From NCBI GenBank assembly GCA_044359955.1, contig JBIKLF010000003.1, forward strand, positions 140,602 to 204,601: a stretch of 64,000 nucleotides of DNA, in the 5' to 3' direction. Below, piece after piece: positions 33,682 through 43,106 of the stretch (its first letter is position 1; each line of letters begins with the position of its first letter). The position numbers and the translations under genes are program-made. Under the pieces are notes generated by a model that was not told the DNA's origin, searched no databases, and saw nothing but the letters and a program-made list of their open reading frames with translations. Origin of the DNA: JACTMZ01 sp044359955 (GTDB lineage: Bacteria > Verrucomicrobiota > Verrucomicrobiia > Chthoniobacterales > JACTMZ01).

Positions 33682-35871
33682 CTACAAAGCCACGTCGCCG
33701 AGGTAGTCGTCCAGCTTCAGTTGCCGCGCCTCGTCTTGGGCGCGGCGCAGCAGTCCGAGAGCGGCACGGTAGCGGGCGGCTTGGCCCAAGGGTTGGACGA
33801 CTTCCGCCGGATCTTGGCCGCGGGCGACGAGGTCGGTGCGGAGTTGCACGATGGTGGCATCCCAGCGGGCCAGTGCGGCGTCGATGCGCGGGCTCTGGTC
33901 GGCGGGGGTGGACATGGTTTCGAAGGACGACGCGAGGTTTTCCAGTCCGTCGGCCATGGTGCTTTGCACTTCCGACAACGGTGCGTCGATGGAGGCCCGT
34001 AGGTCGTCCGGGAGCGTCGGCCGGAGACGGGCGGTGCAAAGGGCGATTTCGCCGGTGACTTGTTGCAGGGTCAGGACAAACCGGCCGAGACGTTCGGCTT
34101 GGGCGGGCGGCAAGGTCGGGCCTCGCATGGCCCGGATGTAGCCACGGGCTTGGGAGGGCATGAGTCCGAGTCGCGTCCTTTGCCAGAGCGGCAGGTGGTC
34201 AAATCCTTGGTGGAGGCACGAGGCCATGGTGCGCAACGCGAAGACCACGCCGTGCTGCAGTTGCCGCTGGGGCAGCACCGGCCAGAGCAGGCGCTGCACC
34301 ACGGCGGCAAGGAGCAGTCCGTTGACCATACCGAAGAAAGTTCCGACGATTTTTTGAAACGGCACAGGTACCTGTGCATTGAGGCTGAGGATAGAAACCA
34401 GGAGCAGGAAGGACACCTGCACGGGCACGGTCACCCCGCCGCGCGCGTGCATCCAGTAACCGAGCAAGAACAGCCACGTGGCCAGCATGATGTTGAGCAC
34501 GGCATAGCTGGCGAGCAGCGGGGTTCCGGCGACAAGGGCCAGGGCAGTCCCGCCGAGGACGAGGGTGAAGATGACCACATAACGGAACGCGCCGCGGTCG
34601 CCGGAGCCTTCCGGACTCAACGCGTTCATCGCGGTGAAAACAAATGCGCATAGCACCATGAGATTGCCGCCGGGTGGGGAGAGCCAATTGACCAGCGCCA
34701 GCGCAATGACGGCGGCCAGCGCGGCGCGCAGTCCGTGCCGGATCCACATGCCATCGGGCCACGCGGGGGCGAGGGCCAGGTTGGTGGGGTGGTCCTCCTG
34801 GTCGGGAGGGGCGGTCGATAGCCGGGCGACTTCAAGCAGCGTTTCCTGCAACTCGCGAAAGGTCAGCAGATGGATCGACAGATTGCCGGTTTCCTGGGGC
34901 GGGATGATTTCGGCGGCCGAATCGCCGCGCAACGAGGCCACGGTTCCGTCGATGCTCTTGTCCAACTCGCGGGCTCGGCGGATCCAGGCCTCGTCGGGAC
35001 TGCGATCAGCCTGGAGGATGGCCCATCCGTCGCCGAGGTGGTTCCCGAGATCGTCGATGAGGCCGGCAATCCGGTCGCGGTAGGGCTCGGGGGCGGCGGG
35101 CACGGATGCCAGCGAGCGCAGGAGGTTCGCGGCACGCACGACGTGACTGACCATCTGCGCGTAGGAGGCGATGTCGCGGCGGAAGAAGCGGCTTTCGCGG
35201 CCGCCAAAGCGCAGGAGGGTGCGGAGTTGCGACGCGCGGGTCGGGAAATCGTGCAGCGCCTCGGCCAGGCCGGTCTGGGTGCCGCGAAAGACGCTGCCGC
35301 TTTGACGGGTGGCGTCCGCCAGTTCGCCGAAGCACAGCCGGAGTTGGGTGACGAAATCGCGGTTGGCGTAGCGCGGGAAGACGAGGCTTTGCACCACGAC
35401 GCTGGCGATGACACCGAGCAGCACTTCCTCGATGCGGGCCAGGGCGAAGGACCACGACATATCGGGCCGCGCCTGGCCGCTCGAGGCGATGACGATGTAG
35501 GTGAGTCCGGTGAGGAAAAACGCGTAAGGCGCACGCGACTGGCAGAACATCGCCACGCAAAAAGCCACGATGACAAAGGATGTCGCCAAGTAGAGCGCCG
35601 GCGACTGTTGCCACGCGCCGGTGGCGAGGTAGCCCAGCACGCCGCCGACGACCGTGCCGACCATGCGGAAGAACGCCTTCTCCTGCAGGGCGCCGACGTA
35701 TTGCGCCATGACGAGGAGGATGACGGTGAGCACCGACCAATACGGGTAGTCGAGCCGCAGGAGCTGGGCGCAGAAGTAGGCCGCCGTCCCGGCCAGCGCC
35801 ATTTGCAGTCCGAGGGCCGCCGCCCCGGGATCGAGGCGGCGGAGGAGGGATGTTAGAGCGGCGGTTGGCAC
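33682..35871 (-). CDS. FUSC-family inner-membrane efflux transporter (AaeB/YccS-like)
   Basis: 729 residues with two blocks of membrane helices (about residues 20-165 and 375-520), each followed by a large soluble region. 'LDYPYWSVLTVILLVMAQYVGALQEKAFFRMVGTVVGGVLGYL' is the FUSC motif, echoed in the second half. Family members such as AaeB export aromatic carboxylic acids. The partner genes (DUF1656 and HlyD) lie divergently just upstream. GTG start at 35871. Confidence 0.85.
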   Translation of the reverse strand: MPTAALTSLLRRLDPGAAALGLQMALAGTAAYFCAQLLRLDYPYWSVLTVILLVMAQYVGALQEKAFFRMVGTVVGGVLGYLATGAWQQSPALYLATSFVIVAFCVAMFCQSRAPYAFFLTGLTYIVIASSGQARPDMSWSFALARIEEVLLGVIASVVVQSLVFPRYANRDFVTQLRLCFGELADATRQSGSVFRGTQTGLAEALHDFPTRASQLRTLLRFGGRESRFFRRDIASYAQMVSHVVRAANLLRSLASVPAAPEPYRDRIAGLIDDLGNHLGDGWAILQADRSPDEAWIRRARELDKSIDGTVASLRGDSAAEIIPPQETGNLSIHLLTFRELQETLLEVARLSTAPPDQEDHPTNLALAPAWPDGMWIRHGLRAALAAVIALALVNWLSPPGGNLMVLCAFVFTAMNALSPEGSGDRGAFRYVVIFTLVLGGTALALVAGTPLLASYAVLNIMLATWLFLLGYWMHARGGVTVPVQVSFLLLVSILSLNAQVPVPFQKIVGTFFGMVNGLLLAAVVQRLLWPVLPQRQLQHGVVFALRTMASCLHQGFDHLPLWQRTRLGLMPSQARGYIRAMRGPTLPPAQAERLGRFVLTLQQVTGEIALCTARLRPTLPDDLRASIDAPLSEVQSTMADGLENLASSFETMSTPADQSPRIDAALARWDATIVQLRTDLVARGQDPAEVVQPLGQAARYRAALGLLRRAQDEARQLKLDDYLGDVAL

Positions 35872-35934
35872 GGCCGAAATGTTGGCGGGGAGATGATGCG
35901 GAGGCGAGCGCGGAGGGTGAGCGCTTCGATCGGA

Positions 35935-36001
35935 AAAGTAGAAGCGGCGTCCCCGCCGCTTGTCGTGGAGGTTTAAGCGGCGGGGACGCCGCTTCTACTT
36001 T
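35935..36001. repeat. Family D large palindrome in a divergent promoter region
   Basis: A perfect 27-bp inverted repeat: 35935-35961 (AAAGTAGAAGCGGCGTCCCC then GCCGCTT) against 35975-36001, with a 13-nt loop. It lies between the divergent FUSC and DUF1656 genes, where it would form a very stable hairpin in either transcript's leader. Confidence 0.8.
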
Positions 36002-36065
36002 ACTGACTTGCTCCTACACCGCGGCAGGCTTGCCTCGGGGTGGGGAAACTGGAGAATGACACTCC

Positions 36066-36281
36066 GTGGATTTTTCCCTGCGCGTTCCCGAGATTGTCTT
36101 CGGTGACTTCATGTTCCCATGGGGCATGGTCATTGGGGCCTTGGGCTTTTTCTTGGCGTGGCTCGCGGTCGGGGTGCTCGAGCGCTTCCGTCTCACGCGC
36201 CATATCTGGAATCTGCCGCTCTTCTTTATCGCTCTGGCCGTGCTTTGCGGATCGGTGCTCGGACTCCTCTTCGCCCCGTGA
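36066..36281 (+). CDS. DUF1656 small membrane protein (AaeX-like)
   Basis: 71 residues, two membrane helices. 'VPEIVFGDFMFPWGMVIGALGFFLAWL' is typical of DUF1656 proteins encoded with HlyD/FUSC pumps. Probable small accessory subunit. It overlaps the adaptor gene by GTGA at 36278-36281. Confidence 0.85.
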   Translation: MDFSLRVPEIVFGDFMFPWGMVIGALGFFLAWLAVGVLERFRLTRHIWNLPLFFIALAVLCGSVLGLLFAP

Positions 36282-37135
36282 AGCCCAAGGTTTTCATCAC
36301 CCTCGGTGTCGTTGCCCTGGCCCTCGTCGCCGCGCTGCTCATGTATGAGCGTTACCTGACCAAGCCGTGGACCCGCGATGCCTACGTGCGGGCCAATGTG
36401 GTCGGGGTCGCCCCGCGCGTGGCCGGGCCCATTGTGCAGATCCCGGTGAAGGACAACCAAGCGGTCAAGAAAGGCGACCTGCTTTTCCAAATCGACCCGC
36501 GCACTTTCCAGGCCACGCTCGATCAGGCCAAGGGCCAGCTCGCGCAGGCGCAAGCCAAGCTGGTCGACCTCGAGGCCAATGCCAAACGCGCCGTGGATCT
36601 GCTCGCGAAAAACGTGATCAGCCGCGAGCAATACGACGACCAAGTGCAGGCATTCGAAGCGGCCAAGGCCGATGTGGAAGCGGCGCAGGCCGCGGTGGAG
36701 AATGCGCAGCTCAACCTCGACTTCACCACGGTCGTCTCCCCGGTCGACGGCTACCTGACCAATATCAACACCAGCCCCGGCACCTATGTCGCGGCCGGGC
36801 AGCAATTGCTCGCGCTGGTCGACACTTCGACATTTTGGGTGGCGGCGTATTTCAAGGAAACGCAGATCAACCACGTGCAGCCCGGCGACACAGTGCGCAT
36901 CACGCTCATGGGGCACAACGGCCAACCGTTCGAGGGCGAGGTGGTCAGCACGGCGTGGGGGATTTTTGTGCAGGACGGAAGCACCGCGGGCAATCAAATG
37001 CTGCCTGATGTCCAGCAAACCGTCGATTGGGTGCGCCTGCCCAACCGCTTCCCGGTGCGCGTGCAGGTGACCGGAGAGCCCCCCGTGCCGTTGCGCATCG
37101 GGCAAACGGCCTCGGTCGCCGTGGTCAAACCCTGA
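36278..37135 (+). CDS. HlyD-family efflux adaptor (AaeA/EmrA-like)
   Basis: 285 residues. N-terminal membrane helix (about 5-25), 'TRDAYVRANVVGVAPRVAGPIVQIPVKDNQAVKKGDLLFQID', a helical hairpin, and the second lipoyl half 'TTVVSPVDGYLTNINTSPGTYVAAGQQ'. It would bridge the FUSC pump to an outer-membrane channel. The GTG start overlaps the DUF1656 stop. A channel-like membrane protein gene follows after 3 bp. Confidence 0.9.
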   Translation: MKPKVFITLGVVALALVAALLMYERYLTKPWTRDAYVRANVVGVAPRVAGPIVQIPVKDNQAVKKGDLLFQIDPRTFQATLDQAKGQLAQAQAKLVDLEANAKRAVDLLAKNVISREQYDDQVQAFEAAKADVEAAQAAVENAQLNLDFTTVVSPVDGYLTNINTSPGTYVAAGQQLLALVDTSTFWVAAYFKETQINHVQPGDTVRITLMGHNGQPFEGEVVSTAWGIFVQDGSTAGNQMLPDVQQTVDWVRLPNRFPVRVQVTGEPPVPLRIGQTASVAVVKP

Positions 37136-37138
37136 GTA

Positions 37139-38344
37139 ATGAACTTGCTCGCCTCCGCCGGTCCGGACTGGATGATGATCTTCCTGCGCGGAAGCGCATT
37201 GATCGTCGGCCTGCTTCTCCTCTGGGCCGCGATCATGGCCGCAGTCGGCGTCATGCTTGTCCCGCGTCCGAGCAACCAAAGAGTGGCCATCTGGGTCAGT
37301 CGTGCCTGCCATCTTTTGTTCCGCGCCATCGCCCACCGTGCGCGGAATTACGTTCAGCTCGACCGCTACCTCGCCGTGCAGGGTCCGGCCACCGTATTAC
37401 TTTTCCTCGCCCTGTTCCTCTTCATTTTTGTCGGCGCCTTCGCCTTCATCCTCTACGGCGTGACCGGCTGCACGCCTTTGGAGGCCTTTTATCGTTCGGG
37501 TTCCAGCATGAGCACGCTCGGGGTAGTCAATGCCTCGGGTTCCAAGGGGCTGAACGTCATGTTCGTTGCGGCCTTCGGCGGAACGACGATCATCTCGGTC
37601 TTCATCGGTTTTCTCCTCACGCTCTATACCGCCTACACGGCCCGCGAGACCTACATGAGCAAGATCGCGCTTTCCGTGGGCGAGCCGGGGTGGGGTCCGG
37701 AAGCCGTGGTGCGCCTGCAGCGGCTCGAGGGCGCGTTGTCCGAAAACGAAGTGGCCGAGTGCGTCCAGTGGATCTGCGCCATGCGCGTGAGCCAATACAT
37801 TTATCCGCTTCTCAACCATTTTCGCTCGCCGGTCCGCAACCGCCATTGGGTGGCAACATTGCTCGCCATCCTCGATGCCACGGCCATCCGCGCGGCCGCG
37901 ATCGAAGGAAAAGTCTCCACGACTTCCGCCCGCCTGCTGGCGCAAGGTGCGCAGGCCTTCCGCTCCTTGAAAGACAGCGAGATCTCGCGCACCTCCGACT
38001 CGGACAGCGAGAGCAACGTGGTCACGTGGATGATCGAAGAAGAAGTGATGGGCGCAAAATCTGGTGCAGACGTCCCGGACTGCGGAATCTGCCGCACCGA
38101 TTGGGATCAAGCGATGGGGTTCCTCGCCGCCAACAACATCGCTCTGCTTCCCGACCGCGAGGCATCGTGGCAGGTCTTCAGCCGCATTCGTGCGCGCTAC
38201 TTCGAGCCTGCCTATTTTCTGGCCCAGCATCTCTCCGCGGTGAACGCCCCGTGGTCGGGTCCGCGCCATCCGGCCTACGACTTCCCGTTGGCTTGGCCCC
38301 TCATGGCGCGTAAAGTCTTCGACAAGGGAACTGACGGAAGCTGA
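37139..38344 (+). CDS. Membrane protein with a pore-loop-like segment, function unknown
   Basis: 401 residues. Helices near residues 12-40, 82-108 and 138-162. Between the last two, 'CTPLEAFYRSGSSMSTLGVV' resembles the re-entrant P-loop of two-helix ion channels or Trk/Ktr subunits, but no GYG filter is seen. A long cytosolic C-terminal domain (about 165-401) follows, with several Cys ('VPDCGICRTDWD'). It is 3 bp after the HlyD adaptor gene, so co-transcribed with it. I do not recognise the family. Confidence 0.6.
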   Translation: MNLLASAGPDWMMIFLRGSALIVGLLLLWAAIMAAVGVMLVPRPSNQRVAIWVSRACHLLFRAIAHRARNYVQLDRYLAVQGPATVLLFLALFLFIFVGAFAFILYGVTGCTPLEAFYRSGSSMSTLGVVNASGSKGLNVMFVAAFGGTTIISVFIGFLLTLYTAYTARETYMSKIALSVGEPGWGPEAVVRLQRLEGALSENEVAECVQWICAMRVSQYIYPLLNHFRSPVRNRHWVATLLAILDATAIRAAAIEGKVSTTSARLLAQGAQAFRSLKDSEISRTSDSDSESNVVTWMIEEEVMGAKSGADVPDCGICRTDWDQAMGFLAANNIALLPDREASWQVFSRIRARYFEPAYFLAQHLSAVNAPWSGPRHPAYDFPLAWPLMARKVFDKGTDGS

Positions 38345-38420
38345 AAGCGCCTCTTCTGCCTTGGCCAATTGATGGAGCTTGCCGCCGGATCACCAGGCCC
38401 TGTATTAATTTTCGGTCTTT

Positions 38421-39833
38421 ATGATCCCAACAAATCCCACCCGCAAAGAATCGGACAGCTTAGGCGAGGTGGAGGTTCCTGCGGACAAGCTCTGGGGCGC
38501 CCAGACGCAGCGTTCCTTGGAGCACTTCAGCATCGGCGCCGATCTCATGCCGCGCGAGATGATCACGGCTTATGCAATTTTGAAGAAGGCCGCGGCCATT
38601 GCCAACCATGACGACAAACGCCTCGGCGACGAGCAGTTTCAACTCATCTCGCAAGTCTGCGACGAAGTTCTTTCCGGTCAGCACCAAGACATGTTTCCGC
38701 TGCATGTATGGATGACGGGCAGCGGCACGCAGTTCAACATGAACGTCAACGAGGTCTTGTCGAACCGCTGCTGCCAACTCGCGGGGACACCGCTCGGCAG
38801 CAAGGCGCCGGTGCATCCGAACGACGACGTCAATATGGCGCAGTCGTCCAACGACTCTTTCCCCTCGGCCATGTATATCGCTGCCGCGGTCAACGTGAAG
38901 AGCCGGCTTATGCCTGCGGTCAGCGCCTTGCGCGATGCCATGGCGGCCAAGGCGGCGGCCTGGAAGGACATCATCAAAATCGGCCGCACCCACATGCAAG
39001 ACGCGACACCGCTGACCCTCGGTCAGGAGTGGTCGGGCTACGTGGATGCACTTGGTGATGACCTGGAGCGAATCGAGGATGCGCTTAAAGGGGTTTACCG
39101 TCTGGCCTTGGGCGGCACGGCGGTGGGCACCGGCATCAATTCCGCCCCGGGCTTCGCCGAGGCCGCTGCTGCGCAGATCGCCAAGCTGACCGGACTCCCG
39201 TTCGTCACCGCCCCGAACAAGTTCACGGTCCAAGGTTCCCATGATGCTTTGGTCCAGCTCTCCGGGACCCTGCGGACGCTGGCGGTGACGCTTTACAAGC
39301 TCGGCAACGACATTCGTCTCATGTCCTGCGGCCCGCGCGCCGGTTTCGCGGAGCTGATCATTCCGGCCAACGAACCCGGTTCCTCGATCATGCCCGGCAA
39401 GGTCAACCCGACACAGGCCGAAGCGCTGACCATGTTGTCCGCCCAAGTGATGGCCAATGACGTGGCAGTCGGCATCGGCGGGGCGGGGGGCTATCTGGAG
39501 ATGAACGTTTACAAGCCGCTCATCATTTTCAACCTGACCCATTCCATCACCTTGCTGACTGATGGCTGCACGAATTTCCGCAAATTCCTCGTCGAAGGGA
39601 CCGAGCCGAACCTCAAAAAGATCGCGGAATACGTCGATCGCTCCCTCATGCTGGTCACCGCGCTGTCGCCGGTCATCGGCTATGACAAGTCCTCGCAGAT
39701 CGCGCACTACGCGATGGACCACGATCTCACCCTCAAGGAAGCCGCCCTCAAACTCGGCTTCGTCAGCGAGGCGGAGTTCGACCGCGTGGTCGACCCGGCC
39801 AAGATGGTTTCGCCCTACGTGGCGAAGGCCTGA
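38421..39833 (+). CDS. fumC: Class II fumarate hydratase, copy 2
   Basis: 470 residues. 'WGAQTQRSLEHFSIG', 'TGSGTQFNMNVNEVLSNR', 'VHPNDDVNMAQSSNDSFPSAM', 'IKIGRTHMQDATPLTLGQE' and 'GSSIMPGKVNPTQAEAL' are all class II fumarase. It differs from the copy at 26762-28147 throughout, so it is not a recent duplicate. Malic enzyme follows 45 bp later, suggesting a fumarate-malate-pyruvate unit. Confidence 0.93.
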   Translation: MIPTNPTRKESDSLGEVEVPADKLWGAQTQRSLEHFSIGADLMPREMITAYAILKKAAAIANHDDKRLGDEQFQLISQVCDEVLSGQHQDMFPLHVWMTGSGTQFNMNVNEVLSNRCCQLAGTPLGSKAPVHPNDDVNMAQSSNDSFPSAMYIAAAVNVKSRLMPAVSALRDAMAAKAAAWKDIIKIGRTHMQDATPLTLGQEWSGYVDALGDDLERIEDALKGVYRLALGGTAVGTGINSAPGFAEAAAAQIAKLTGLPFVTAPNKFTVQGSHDALVQLSGTLRTLAVTLYKLGNDIRLMSCGPRAGFAELIIPANEPGSSIMPGKVNPTQAEALTMLSAQVMANDVAVGIGGAGGYLEMNVYKPLIIFNLTHSITLLTDGCTNFRKFLVEGTEPNLKKIAEYVDRSLMLVTALSPVIGYDKSSQIAHYAMDHDLTLKEAALKLGFVSEAEFDRVVDPAKMVSPYVAKA

Positions 39834-39878
39834 ATCCGTTTTACCAAACAAACAACCAACACCAACACGACCAATCCC

Positions 39879-41672
39879 ATGTCTACCCGACCCAACACAT
39901 TCATCAGAAAAGGCGATGCCCGCAAAATCCAGACCACCTTGCGCGGTTACGAGGTCCTCCATGACCCCGCGCTCAACAAAGGCACCGCCTTCACCGCCGC
40001 GGAGCGCAAGGCTCTTGGTATCGAGGGCTTGGTGCCCCCCGTGGTGACCACCGAACTGGAGCCACAACTCAAGCGGGCCTACGCGGCCTATCACGCGGCT
40101 CCCACGGACCTCGCCAAACACATCTACATGTGGCAACTGCACGACGAGAACGAGACCATTTTCTATGCCCTCATCCAGCGGCACATGATGGAAATCATGC
40201 CGGTGGTCTATGACCCGGTGGTCGGTGAAGCCATCGAGAATTACAGCGAGGTGATGACCCGCCCGCGCGGCGTTTTCCTCAGCATCGATGCACCCGAAAG
40301 TATCGAAGAAAGGCTCTCCGCCTGGGGCGCCAGAGTTGATGATATCGACCTGCTGGTGGCCAGCGACGCCGAAGCCATCCTGGGTATCGGCGACTGGGGT
40401 TCCAACGGCATCGATATTTCCGTGGGCAAACTCGCGGTCTACACCGCGGCTGCCGGGGTCGATCCTCATCGCGTCATTCCCGTCGTTCTGGATGTCGGCA
40501 CAAACAACGAGAAACTGCTCAACGATCCCTCCTATGTCGGCTACCGCCACTCGCGGGTCACAGGTCAGGCATACGATGACTTTGTCGACGCCTACGTGAA
40601 GGCGGCCCGCAAGCTGTTCCCCAAGGCCTACCTGCACTGGGAGGACTTCGGGTCGAGCAACGCCCGGAGGATTCTCAACCGCCACCGCGATTCCATTCCG
40701 ACCTTCAACGACGACATCCAAGGCACCGGCGCCATCGTTGTTTCCGGCCTGCTCAACGCGGTCAAACGCAGCGGCCTTGACTGGAAAGACCAGCGCATCG
40801 TCGTACTCGGGGGCGGCACCGCGGGTTGCGGCATCGCCGATCAGGTCCGTGACCAGATCGTGCGCGCCACGGGACTTTCCGCCGACGAAGCGAGCAAGCA
40901 GATCTGGATCGTCGACCTGCCGGGGCTTCTCACCGATGACATGGCCGACGGCTTGTATGATTTCCAACGCCCCTACGCCCGTCCGGCTGCTGAGGTGAAA
41001 AACTACAAACGCACCCCGAGTTCACCCAATGCGGCGGCCGAGACCCGTTGGCCCAACATGGCCAAGTTGCTTTCCATTGAATCGGCCAAAGGCGGCATCA
41101 TCGACCTCGCCACCACCGTGGCCGAAGTCAAACCGACAGTCCTCATCGGCACCTCGACCACACCCAGCATGTTCACCGAGGCAATCGTCCGCAACATGGC
41201 TTCCAACGTTGAGCGTCCGATCATCTTCCCGCTCTCCAATCCCACCATCCTCCATGAAGCCACCCCGGCTCACCTGCTGGAGTGGACCAACGGCAAAGCC
41301 CTCGTGGCCACAGGCGCTCCTTTCGACAATGTGACCCAAGGAGGCATCAACTTCACGATCGGACAAGCCAACAACGCGGCACTCTACCCGGGCCTCGGCA
41401 TGGGGATTATTGTGTCCCGCGCCAAGAAGGTCACCGACGAGATGATCTTCGCAGCTGCCAAGGCGGTCGCCGATCAAGCACCTCTCGACGCACCGGGCGC
41501 TTCGCTGCTTCCCTCCAACGAGGATTTGCGCGCGACGTCCAGCGTGGTGGCGGTGGAAGTCGTCCGCACCGCGATGGATCAAGGCGTAGCCGGTGAGAAG
41601 GTCGACAATCCAGTTGAAGCCGTGCGCTGCACCGAATGGTGGCCGGTCTACCAGCCCGTTGAGGCCGTCTGA
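39879..41672 (+). CDS. maeA: Malic enzyme (SfcA/MaeA type)
   Basis: 597 residues, the long form. 'YMWQLHDENETIFYALIQRHMMEIMPVVYDPVVGEA' is the N-terminal malic domain; metal and substrate residues lie in 'HWEDFGSSNARRILNRHR' and 'IPTFNDDIQGTGAIV'. The nucleotide-binding 'IVVLGGGTAGCGIADQV' and 'PIIFPLSNPT' follow. Decarboxylates malate to pyruvate; the length and motifs favour the NAD-dependent type, but cofactor choice is not certain. It directly follows fumC copy 2. Confidence 0.92.
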   Translation: MSTRPNTFIRKGDARKIQTTLRGYEVLHDPALNKGTAFTAAERKALGIEGLVPPVVTTELEPQLKRAYAAYHAAPTDLAKHIYMWQLHDENETIFYALIQRHMMEIMPVVYDPVVGEAIENYSEVMTRPRGVFLSIDAPESIEERLSAWGARVDDIDLLVASDAEAILGIGDWGSNGIDISVGKLAVYTAAAGVDPHRVIPVVLDVGTNNEKLLNDPSYVGYRHSRVTGQAYDDFVDAYVKAARKLFPKAYLHWEDFGSSNARRILNRHRDSIPTFNDDIQGTGAIVVSGLLNAVKRSGLDWKDQRIVVLGGGTAGCGIADQVRDQIVRATGLSADEASKQIWIVDLPGLLTDDMADGLYDFQRPYARPAAEVKNYKRTPSSPNAAAETRWPNMAKLLSIESAKGGIIDLATTVAEVKPTVLIGTSTTPSMFTEAIVRNMASNVERPIIFPLSNPTILHEATPAHLLEWTNGKALVATGAPFDNVTQGGINFTIGQANNAALYPGLGMGIIVSRAKKVTDEMIFAAAKAVADQAPLDAPGASLLPSNEDLRATSSVVAVEVVRTAMDQGVAGEKVDNPVEAVRCTEWWPVYQPVEAV

Positions 41673-41704
41673 GGCGTCCCCGCACCTTGGCCGCGACGAT
41701 CGCG

Positions 41705-43033
41705 ATGACCTTGGGCATTCGGCCTGCGGCCCGCCGACGTAGTCGGTGGGCGTGCGTCGTGCTGATGGCCTGGTGTGTCGCCACCTTGCGCGCGGCGGTG
41801 CCTGATGCCGTCGTCACAGAGGATGCTGAATTCAATCAGCACTACCTCCTCGGCGACTGGATGGGCGTGCGCACGTCCCTCTGGGAACACGGCGTGAAGC
41901 CGAAGTTCCTGCTCATCTCGGATGCCTATGGAAATCCCTACGGAGGCAAAGAGCAGGGCTTCACGTCCTACAGCATGTTCTGCGCGGACCTCAAGCTGGA
42001 CACCGAAAAGCTGGTCAATCTTCCCGGCGGGGAATTCCACATCGGCTTTACGGTCAACTTCGGCACCCAACTCTCGCAGGATGTGGTCGGCAATGTGTTT
42101 CCCATCCAGTCGTCCGACGTCGCCCCGCCCGGACCGCGCCTCACCGACCTGAGCTACACGCAGTCGCTCTTCGATGACAAAGTCAGCTTGCGGGCCGGAC
42201 GCGTTTCCATCGACAGTCTCTACGGCGAGGAATTCGCCGCCTCCGCGTATTTCCGCTCTTTCACCTCGGTGGCTTTCAACGCCATTCCCTTCGCCATCTT
42301 TTACAACTCGCCCGGGGCTTTCGGCTATCCCGCCACCACATGGGGCGCACGGGTCAAGGTCGCGCCGGTCGAACAATTCTACGCCATGGCCGGCCTCTAC
42401 AATGGCGACCCCGAGGTTGGACTGGGGGACCGCTACGGTTTGGATTTCACCTTCGATGGTCCGCCCTTCGGCATCGGCGAGATCGGGTGGCGCCGCAACC
42501 AAGCGGCGACCGACACCGGTTTGCCCGGCAACTTGAAACTCGGCGGTTTCGTCCTCGGCGGCAGTGTGCCGGAATATGACTCGAACAACACGAGCAACGG
42601 ACGCTTCGGAGTCTATGCGGTTGCCGATCAAGCTCTGGTGCGCTTCGGCAAACCGTCATCCAACCGCCATCTTGGTGTTTTCGGCAGCCTCGTCGTCGCT
42701 CCGAACGAAGCGGTGAGTCCGATGGCCTATTATTTCAGCTCCGGTCTCGTCGCCTACGGACCGATGGAATGCCGGCCGAAAGACTTCCTGGCCTTCGGTC
42801 TCGCTTACGGCGGCTACAGCAGCCAACTCCGCAACGAGCAGTCCTCCCAACAAAGCGCTGGCACACCGGTGCTGCCGCAACTCTACGAAATGACGGTCGA
42901 ACTTTCCTACGGCATCCAAGTCTTGCCCGGCCTGATCATCCAGCCCGGCGCACAAATGCTGGTCAATCCCGGAGGAAACCCCGGAACCCCCAGCGCGTTG
43001 GCTCTCGGCGTGAACGCGGTGGTTTCCTTCTGA
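41705..43033 (+). CDS. OprB-family carbohydrate-selective porin
   Basis: About 442 residues. A basic, hydrophobic signal peptide ends near 'CVATLRAAVPDA'. 'LLGDWMGVRTSLWEHGVKPKF' is the OprB N-terminal strand motif, followed by alternating beta-strand pattern and an aromatic C-terminus ('ALGVNAVVSF'). It forms an outer-membrane channel. The ATG at 41705 was chosen over TTG 41687. It starts 32 bp after maeA, so it may be co-expressed for carboxylate or sugar entry. Confidence 0.85.
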   Translation: MTLGIRPAARRRSRWACVVLMAWCVATLRAAVPDAVVTEDAEFNQHYLLGDWMGVRTSLWEHGVKPKFLLISDAYGNPYGGKEQGFTSYSMFCADLKLDTEKLVNLPGGEFHIGFTVNFGTQLSQDVVGNVFPIQSSDVAPPGPRLTDLSYTQSLFDDKVSLRAGRVSIDSLYGEEFAASAYFRSFTSVAFNAIPFAIFYNSPGAFGYPATTWGARVKVAPVEQFYAMAGLYNGDPEVGLGDRYGLDFTFDGPPFGIGEIGWRRNQAATDTGLPGNLKLGGFVLGGSVPEYDSNNTSNGRFGVYAVADQALVRFGKPSSNRHLGVFGSLVVAPNEAVSPMAYYFSSGLVAYGPMECRPKDFLAFGLAYGGYSSQLRNEQSSQQSAGTPVLPQLYEMTVELSYGIQVLPGLIIQPGAQMLVNPGGNPGTPSALALGVNAVVSF

Positions 43034-43106
43034 TTCCGAAGGGCAAAGCATTTCTTCCTGACTTTGGGGTTGCGCCGGGGATTTTTTGAGGCAGGGTGAC
43101 GCGCCC

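Noticed and set aside
38460..40967. 835-codon open frame antisense to fumC and malic enzyme
   Set aside because: Shadow of two well-supported enzymes; no motif or start signal.
41687..41704. TTG start for the OprB porin
   Set aside because: The ATG at 41705 gives a cleaner signal peptide and there is no ribosome-binding site favouring the TTG.
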